Of a stretch of 45,244 nt of DNA, positions 39,581-45,244 are shown piece by piece (position 1 is the stretch's first letter; each line of letters begins with the position of its first letter). The translations under genes were made by a program, and so were the position numbers. This DNA comes from Candidatus Nitrosopumilus sp. (lineage in GTDB: Archaea; Thermoproteota; Nitrososphaeria; Nitrososphaerales; Nitrosopumilaceae): NCBI RefSeq assembly GCF_029882185.1, contig NZ_JAOULD010000012.1:1-45244 (forward strand), read 5' to 3'. The notes under the pieces were generated by a model. The model saw only the letters and a program-made list of their open reading frames with translations. It was not told where the DNA came from and searched no databases.

Positions 39581-42274
39581 CTAGTTTGTTTTTCTAAGAA
39601 TATAACTCAATCCGATTCTTGAGCCTTTTTGCGGATGGTTTTCAACATTCAAAAAGCTCACTCCGATTTCTTGAGGAAGTCTGGGTATTCTTAGATTGAA
39701 AATTTTGTAGATGCTGTCTAAAACCTGTATGGTGCTTGCACCAGAGTTTATGCGATTTTCCAACTCTAAAAGTGAAAACCTACTGCTTTGCAATAATGAC
39801 CAATCTGTTACCCATTTACCTACGACAAAGCCAGGTCTGATCATTCTTAGTTCGTCATGAAATGGTGTAAAATCATCAAATCTGAACAAATCCTCATTGG
39901 CAGACACTTCAGAATGCCCTCGGATAAGGTTTGAAAAGTTGTAATGCATTTGGTATTCCCCGTTTCCATCATAATCAAAATCAAAGACTTGGCTTCTAGG
40001 GGTTACAAAGGAATCTGAAACAAGTACTCCTTCCCACCTTCCTGCCATCTCGTCTTTTGTAGGGGTATGGCTAAACCTGTCATTATAAAATAAAGTTGCA
40101 AGATCATCCTCGCCAATAAAATCAACTGAATATGTCCGAGACATGCTAAAATCAAATAATTGCTGCCCCCTTCCAAATGGACCCAAGAATGCCTTTCCTA
40201 GAATGTGATTTTCATCTACCATCTTAAGTATGTCATATGCTTGGTTGAAGGGCGCATCTTCATATTCCAGATGAATCACTTGGCCATGTCCGGGCAGTTC
40301 TTTTTGTTTTGCAAGACTTTTTGCAAACACTGGAACATTAAACGGCTTGGTAACCCCGCTAAAGGATTCGGAGTTTAGTTTTCTAAATCTCTTGTAAAAC
40401 CCTCCAAAGGCCCTTAATCCCGCAGTTGTGATATCTGCATTTCTGCCATAGAACCCCTTCCAGTATAGATCATTTGAAATCGTCAATGTATTTTTATCAA
40501 ATTGCCAATTCTCTCCAGGAATAATTTCATTTGATGCAGAATTCTCTAGTTTTTCAAATAATTCAGACTTGTGTTCTGTGACTGCAAACATTTCTCCAAT
40601 AGTATCGGATGAACAATTCTGCGGCTGGGACAAATCACAAGTGTTTCCAAGTGAATGAGGAATCGTGATATCTGAAGGCCAGTTTGCAAGGATTTTGTCT
40701 GCAGTTAATGCCCCAAGTGCCATCACAGTCAACTGAGGATTTACACCAAGGGCGGTTGGAAAAACACTTGCATCACATACATAGAGATTCTTAAATCCGA
40801 ATGCCAAACAGTCAGAATCAACAACTGCCTTTTCTGGATCATCGCCAATTCTATTCCCGCCTTGAGGATGTGCTGATCCCACTCTAAGACCGTCAGGATT
40901 TTCTCGTACTGCTTTCTCAAGTCTTGGAATGTCCCATACGCCTCGAAGTTCAGGCACATCGTTGTGTGATGTAACCACATAGTCTGCGCCTATTTCAAAC
41001 CACATTCGTGCAAGAATTGCCATGCCTCGGGCCATGTCATTTATTGTTTCATCTGTTAACTCATACAGAACTTTCGGGTTGTTTCCAAAAGTTTTTACGA
41101 TTTTTCCTACAGAGTCATCTCTTACCATTATTCCTGCAAGTGTATAGTTATTGAATTCGGCCATTAGTCTTGCATGATCAATACCAAAGGTTGGTATGGC
41201 AAGTGCCATTTGAAATATTGGCAAAAATATGCTCTCAATTAAAAATCCGCCCCTACGAACATTGTTTGTTACACCAAACTGATGACAAGTATAGGACATT
41301 GGAATTCCTCTATTGCCGTAAATATTCTCTTCAAAGTGGCCCATAACAAATGGTGCAGGATGCAATGCCAGTCCCTCTCCGATATTTTTGTTGGCTATGC
41401 CTGATTTCTGTAGAATGTTTGAGGATGCTATTGCACCGGCACTAACTACAACTACCTTGGCATTAACTCTGATGCGGTATTTTTCATTTCCTGTATTGTC
41501 AACAAGTGAACCTTCAACCCCAGTTACCACTCCGTTTGAATGGACAAGTTTGGTTACATCACAATTACAGTATGCGGTAAAATCATTACTGCTATGTAAT
41601 GCATCATGGATGTATGTAACCAGCATGCTTTGTTTTGTGTCATAATGACATCCTAAATGACAAAAACCGCATTGTACGCATGATTGAAGTGACGGATCAG
41701 TCCAAGAGGGACCGCAGTTTCTCTCATTTACTCGATGTTCTGTAATTGGTTGACCGTTAACCTGTATGGTTGAGCATGCTTTTCTGAGTTTTTTTGCATT
41801 CTCATTTAATTCATCTTCTGTCACCTTTGTGACATTAATTCTATCTGATACCTCGTCATTTGCATACTCCCATTCCTCCTTTGAGATATTCACTCCCAAG
41901 TTGTTCCATTGCTCAATCACAAGGTCTGGAATCCTAAAACACACTGCATCATTGATTACAGTTGATCCTCCAAGACAGGAGCCCTGGGCTATTGCAATTT
42001 TCAGATTAGATGTAAAGTTGGCCCCACTGTTTTTCCAAAGCAATGAGATCATGTCATTTTCTTGTTGATTCATGGACTCGCCGTCATAGTAGCTTCCTTT
42101 CTCCAATAGGACTACAGACTTTCCAGCAGCAGCTAATTTTCCTGCAAGTATTGCTCCTGCAGCTCCCGATCCAATTACGCAGACATCAACATTTCTGATT
42201 ACGTCTTTTTGAATCACTTTGTAAGGTTCTGCACGTTGCTCAAATTCCTCAATTCCAAAAATGGTGTTTGTCAT
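39581..42274 (-). CDS. GMC-type FAD oxidoreductase with extra C-terminal domain
   Basis: 897 residues. The N-terminal 550 form a GMC oxidoreductase: FAD loop CVIGSGAAGAILAGKLAAAG (35-40), GSCLGGSTVINDAVCF, a four-Cys cluster CVQCGFCHLGC (C199-C209), and the C-terminal motifs SAHPQGGNRIGDD and CDASVFPTALGVNPQLTV. The Cys cluster resembles that of long-chain alcohol oxidases. Residues about 560-897 are an added beta-rich domain (GEYQMHYNFSNLIRG, IGLSYILRKTN) of unknown type, perhaps a lipocalin-like binder. It is translationally coupled to the upstream gene (4-nt overlap). The substrate is unknown; a lipid-like alcohol is suggested by the family. Confidence 0.8.
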   Translation of the reverse strand: MTNTIFGIEEFEQRAEPYKVIQKDVIRNVDVCVIGSGAAGAILAGKLAAAGKSVVLLEKGSYYDGESMNQQENDMISLLWKNSGANFTSNLKIAIAQGSCLGGSTVINDAVCFRIPDLVIEQWNNLGVNISKEEWEYANDEVSDRINVTKVTEDELNENAKKLRKACSTIQVNGQPITEHRVNERNCGPSWTDPSLQSCVQCGFCHLGCHYDTKQSMLVTYIHDALHSSNDFTAYCNCDVTKLVHSNGVVTGVEGSLVDNTGNEKYRIRVNAKVVVVSAGAIASSNILQKSGIANKNIGEGLALHPAPFVMGHFEENIYGNRGIPMSYTCHQFGVTNNVRRGGFLIESIFLPIFQMALAIPTFGIDHARLMAEFNNYTLAGIMVRDDSVGKIVKTFGNNPKVLYELTDETINDMARGMAILARMWFEIGADYVVTSHNDVPELRGVWDIPRLEKAVRENPDGLRVGSAHPQGGNRIGDDPEKAVVDSDCLAFGFKNLYVCDASVFPTALGVNPQLTVMALGALTADKILANWPSDITIPHSLGNTCDLSQPQNCSSDTIGEMFAVTEHKSELFEKLENSASNEIIPGENWQFDKNTLTISNDLYWKGFYGRNADITTAGLRAFGGFYKRFRKLNSESFSGVTKPFNVPVFAKSLAKQKELPGHGQVIHLEYEDAPFNQAYDILKMVDENHILGKAFLGPFGRGQQLFDFSMSRTYSVDFIGEDDLATLFYNDRFSHTPTKDEMAGRWEGVLVSDSFVTPRSQVFDFDYDGNGEYQMHYNFSNLIRGHSEVSANEDLFRFDDFTPFHDELRMIRPGFVVGKWVTDWSLLQSSRFSLLELENRINSGASTIQVLDSIYKIFNLRIPRLPQEIGVSFLNVENHPQKGSRIGLSYILRKTN

Positions 42275-42846
42275 GATTCATCATTCCATTTTAATTTGTG
42301 AGTATGAGGATTGCGCCAAGGATAACGTTCCACTTGGGGCCCATCATATTTGATGAGATTCCATTTGACTTCATTTGTGTAAAGCAACCACGCATTAATG
42401 GTCTGAGTTAGTAGCCCAAAAGAATTCCTAACATTGCCTGTCAAATCTATGCTGTCTCCAACGCTTGCAAATGCTGCTATCCTTTTGATATTTGCCGCAT
42501 CGTATGGACTGTCCACAAAAGGTTTTTCTTTTAGAATGGCAATATCGAAAGTTAGATTTTCCGCATCATCTGGACTTGATGGACTTTTAGTATCAGTTGT
42601 GAAACATATGGTTCCTGATTTGTCTCTTACCACTGCAAATAATTCAGGTTTTCCTTCAAGCCAATTATCTTTATACAAATCATCAGTAAAAGTAATCTCA
42701 AATTTTCCAGAATTATCAGTCCAAGAAGAACCCAGGAGATCATCAATTTTATCATCAAACCAATGTTGATCGTTGTCTAGAATTTCGACATAGAATTTTG
42801 AATTACTGGCATCCTGAATTTGACCCTTGACAGTATAAGTTGCCAC
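42271..42846 (-). CDS. transthyretin-like beta-sandwich protein coupled to GMC oxidoreductase
   Basis: 191 residues. ATYTVKGQIQDASNSKFYVEILD and SSWTDNSGKFEITFTDDL resemble transthyretin-like/carboxypeptidase-regulatory beta-sandwich folds, such as the modules of prealbumin-like or intradiol dioxygenase proteins. C-terminal helices follow. No signal peptide. Its stop overlaps the start of the GMC gene by 4 nt, so the two are made together and probably interact, for example as substrate binder or small subunit. Confidence 0.6.
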   Translation of the reverse strand: MATYTVKGQIQDASNSKFYVEILDNDQHWFDDKIDDLLGSSWTDNSGKFEITFTDDLYKDNWLEGKPELFAVVRDKSGTICFTTDTKSPSSPDDAENLTFDIAILKEKPFVDSPYDAANIKRIAAFASVGDSIDLTGNVRNSFGLLTQTINAWLLYTNEVKWNLIKYDGPQVERYPWRNPHTHKLKWNDES

Positions 42847-42877
42847 AAATCTTTTAGTCGTGCAAAGTAATTAAGAA

Positions 42878-43804
42878 TTGATGTTTCATTTCTCCTATAG
42901 ACAGGAAATATACGACGAAATAAAAGAGTCCAGAAGGTACTATCTCTCTTGGAGAAATAAAGAAAAGGTCTGGGATTACAAAAATTGCAGTGTCAGAGTA
43001 ATTGGAATGGGCGACAACAAAGCAAGAGTAATAGTCAGAAGGAGAAAATCAGGATTTTCAAAATTCATGAAATCAGATTTTGAGGTGAATCTGATGATGG
43101 GATTTATTGCATCGAATGTAAGAAAAGAGACAATTGATCATAGAGACATTCTTGTCTTTGATTTGGAGCAGAGTAACGATAATCATCACAGGGAACTAAA
43201 AGATGTCAAAATATGGTCAGATTATGAGCATGAAACAGACGATCTTTACAATACCGTACTTCAAGAAAGAAACAATGATTCTGGTACAAAAATAATAGAA
43301 GCAGATTATTTGGAAAGAAATAACTCTGTAATTCCAGTGATCTATCAACCAAAAATCGATGCATGGGAAAATTTTCTCAGGGAGATTCACGTGTACAAAG
43401 AAGATGATGGTTCCTTTCAGATAACATTGGTTTTTCAAGATGAGGTTTTGAGGATGCATGGAATCTTGGATGGCATCTATAGGTATATTCGATTACTGAA
43501 ATACAAAAGAACCGTAGATATTGAAACATTTTATTTTAATGGCCATGAATTTTTCTTTGATAATATTTACAGTGGAAAAAGCAATCTGTTTGAAGATACC
43601 ATTCACAATCAAAAGACAATTCCTGTAAAATATTATTTTCAAGATACAAATCATCCTGTAATTTTTGTCAACACCTCAAACCATGCTCTTGCACCTCATG
43701 ACAATAACCATGATCTATGGAAATGGGAATATGTTCCATGGAGTAAAAAAATCCCAATTAAATCAGGCAATAAGTCCAGACAAGAAATCGAATCTTTTTT
43801 TTAA
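42878..43804 (+). CDS. large charged cytoplasmic protein, unknown
   Basis: 308 residues, Tyr/Lys/Asp-rich, no membrane segment. Regions such as FSYRQEIYDEIKESRRYYLSWRN, YLERNNSVIPVIYQPKIDAWENF, GSFQITLVFQDEVLRMHGI and TFYFNGHEFFFDNIYSG read as an alpha/beta protein with no recognised motif. It is divergent from the GMC pair with 31 nt between starts, a likely shared promoter. It converges with the HAD phosphatase. Confidence 0.6.
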   Translation: MMFHFSYRQEIYDEIKESRRYYLSWRNKEKVWDYKNCSVRVIGMGDNKARVIVRRRKSGFSKFMKSDFEVNLMMGFIASNVRKETIDHRDILVFDLEQSNDNHHRELKDVKIWSDYEHETDDLYNTVLQERNNDSGTKIIEADYLERNNSVIPVIYQPKIDAWENFLREIHVYKEDDGSFQITLVFQDEVLRMHGILDGIYRYIRLLKYKRTVDIETFYFNGHEFFFDNIYSGKSNLFEDTIHNQKTIPVKYYFQDTNHPVIFVNTSNHALAPHDNNHDLWKWEYVPWSKKIPIKSGNKSRQEIESFF

Positions 43805-43816
43805 AAAAAGTATGTT

Positions 43817-44470
43817 TTATGAGATGATGATGTTTCTTAATTCATCTGGCGAATTAACCAGAAAATCAGGATTTTCTTTAATCAGCACATCTTTTGTGTT
43901 GTATCCCCATGTAACTGCGATTGACTTGATTTCAGATTTTCTGGCAGTCTCTATGTCTCTTACTTCGTCGCACACATAGAATACCTCCCTTTTGTTTACA
44001 TGTCTTTGTTTTATGATCTTGTTGATCATGTGACTCTTTCCAAAGACGCTTTTTCCAGTACGAATAAAATCAAAAAAATCCAATTCATTCTTGCCAAGAA
44101 ATTGTCTTACATTTTTCTGCGTGTTTGATGTCAGAATTCCCATTTGAAAATGCTCGTCATGGTGTAGTTCAGACAACAGGGGGGAGATGTTCACTGTTGG
44201 TACCATGTTAGTTATCTCCTTGTTGATTTCTGAATGTATCTTCTTTATCCATGATGGAAGCTTGAATATGGAAATACCAAGATACGAAAGAATCTCTCTT
44301 GATTTCTTGCCTTGCAGGTATGGAATGTCTTTCTTTGTCACTTTTTTGTAGTCAAAGTGTTCTGCATGGTCATTGACTATCCTAACAACTGAATCCAGGG
44401 TATCTGCAATGGTTCCATCAAAATCAAAAATTATGGTCTTACTTATCTTTTTTCCAAATGGAGTTTGCAA
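43817..44470 (-). CDS. HAD-superfamily phosphatase (phosphoglycolate phosphatase-like)
   Basis: 217 residues from TTG. Motif I TIIFDFDGTIADTL (D16, D18), motif II MGILTSNTQKNV, motif III KREVFYVCDEVRDIETARKS and SIAVTWGYN. The cap domain is helical, of the PGPase/Gph type. The enzyme likely hydrolyses a small phosphate ester. It overlaps the upstream FAD gene by 32 nt, so the two are co-expressed. Confidence 0.8.
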   Translation of the reverse strand: MQTPFGKKISKTIIFDFDGTIADTLDSVVRIVNDHAEHFDYKKVTKKDIPYLQGKKSREILSYLGISIFKLPSWIKKIHSEINKEITNMVPTVNISPLLSELHHDEHFQMGILTSNTQKNVRQFLGKNELDFFDFIRTGKSVFGKSHMINKIIKQRHVNKREVFYVCDEVRDIETARKSEIKSIAVTWGYNTKDVLIKENPDFLVNSPDELRNIIIS

Positions 44471-45244
44471 TTAACTGCAACAATATCACAGGATGAAATA
44501 TTATTGCAGGGGATCTTATCATGTGCATCATCTGTAGAAATGATTTTGTAGCGAGTTTGCTTTTAGGTCCAAGCAGCAATACTTTTTGAGCATGATTTTG
44601 TACTAATTTTGTAATTATGTTTGGTTTTTTACCTACAGTTGTAGGCCATCTGAGGTCCTCACTTGTACCAAGAATCCATGGTAACGATATTGTTTTTGCA
44701 AGCCTTTTTTGAAATTTCTTTGCGAAATTCTTATCAAAATTTTGGTTTCTTAACATGTTGTCTAGTACTTTGACACCTAGTGCAGCTGAAGTAATGCCTT
44801 GGCCATAAAATGGATTGAAAACTGCGACTGCATCACCCAACACTATGAAATTCTCAGGCCAACTGGACATCGATTCATAATGATATCTTCGACTTCCCTT
44901 TACTCGATATCCATATATCTCTGAATCTGGAATGGCATCTTTCATGGCATCGTATAATTCTTCACTTTCCAGACTCTTTGCAAATTCTAAAAATCCTTTC
45001 TCTTCTGTAGGAGGATAGACTTTGCTAATCCCAGACAAAAAAACTAACCATTTGTCATCTTCTATTGGATATATCGCCCCTAGTCTGGGATTGGTTGTTG
45101 GATTGCTCAATATTGATAGCATCTTCCATTTTCTCTCAACATTCTTTGGTGGAATGTATCTTCTCGTTGCATAGCCTACAAAGGAATCCACTCTGGTATC
45201 TGTGAGTTTTGGATAGCCTATATTTTCTAACCAATCAGGCGTTC
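44439..45244 (-). CDS. FAD-dependent monooxygenase/hydroxylase (C-terminal part, partial)
   Basis: The frame is open to the window edge (…PDWLENIGYPKLTDTRVDSF), so the N-terminal FAD loop is outside. FIVLGDAVAVFNPFYGQGIT SAALGVKVLDNML is the GD...P..G.G motif of aromatic-ring hydroxylase/2-polyprenyl-6-methoxyphenol-hydroxylase-type flavoproteins. SRRYHYESMSSWPEN precedes it. The C-terminus is a basic helix. The substrate is unknown. The end overlaps the HAD gene start by 32 nt. Confidence 0.75.
   Translation of the reverse strand, partial: TPDWLENIGYPKLTDTRVDSFVGYATRRYIPPKNVERKWKMLSILSNPTTNPRLGAIYPIEDDKWLVFLSGISKVYPPTEEKGFLEFAKSLESEELYDAMKDAIPDSEIYGYRVKGSRRYHYESMSSWPENFIVLGDAVAVFNPFYGQGITSAALGVKVLDNMLRNQNFDKNFAKKFQKRLAKTISLPWILGTSEDLRWPTTVGKKPNIITKLVQNHAQKVLLLGPKSKLATKSFLQMMHMIRSPAIIFHPVILLQLIANSIWKKDK

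Overview
The window is AT-rich archaeal chromosome, most likely from an ammonia-oxidising Nitrososphaeria (Thaumarchaeota) of the Nitrosopumilus/Nitrosarchaeum type. Supporting signs are secreted cupredoxins (one with a PEFG-type C-terminal anchor), a two-domain multicopper oxidase, a Cys-type PHA synthase, a PAC2 protein, an intron-bearing tRNA-Tyr and many tiny CxxC proteins. The lineage is inferred from gene content; no database search was possible.

Region 1 (1-11.17 kb) is the main discovery. The 3' end of an isocitrate/isopropylmalate dehydrogenase gene is followed by a casposon of about 11 kb (162-11130). It has 43-nt imperfect terminal inverted repeats (31/43 identical, ungapped), flanking direct repeats, a Cas1 with its catalytic residues, and a family-B polymerase resembling the protein-primed type. 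Its right half is a core set: a Zn/HTH regulator, an AbrB-like protein, two small proteins, the polymerase, a HEPN protein and a non-coding end holding a predicted branched RNA or DNA structure. Its left half is a cargo array in which seven copies of a short palindromic repeat occupy the gene junctions between 1.34 and 5.04 kb. Between the repeats sit tiny zinc-binding proteins and membrane-anchored proteins, on either strand. This one-repeat-per-junction layout looks like a cassette system and I do not know of a description of it. A TIR-like sequence also lies outside the right end.

Region 2 (11.2-28.4 kb) is chromosomal: a PEFG cupredoxin, PAC2 protein, small Zn proteins, a decayed corA, UspA proteins, phaC divergent from a P-type ATPase, a cupredoxin/YVTN-propeller protein, two membrane proteins, MgtC-like and MscS-like proteins, and tRNA-Tyr. 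A mutated fragment of the casposon polymerase at 26.67-26.88 kb suggests an older casposon insertion.

Region 3 (about 29.1-34.55 kb) is a second integrated element. It has a tyrosine recombinase, a winged-helix protein, a five-gene operon with overlapping genes ending in a primase-polymerase/ATPase, and a 255-bp array of 8-bp iterons in two opposed arms that is a candidate origin. A truncated zinc-ribbon gene lies at its right edge.

Region 4 (34.7-45.2 kb) holds secreted and redox genes: a large secreted protein, a multicopper oxidase, a patch of small Zn-finger/RHH genes (one a close relative of a casposon cargo gene), a GMC oxidoreductase coupled to a beta-sandwich partner, a HAD phosphatase and a partial FAD monooxygenase that runs off the window.
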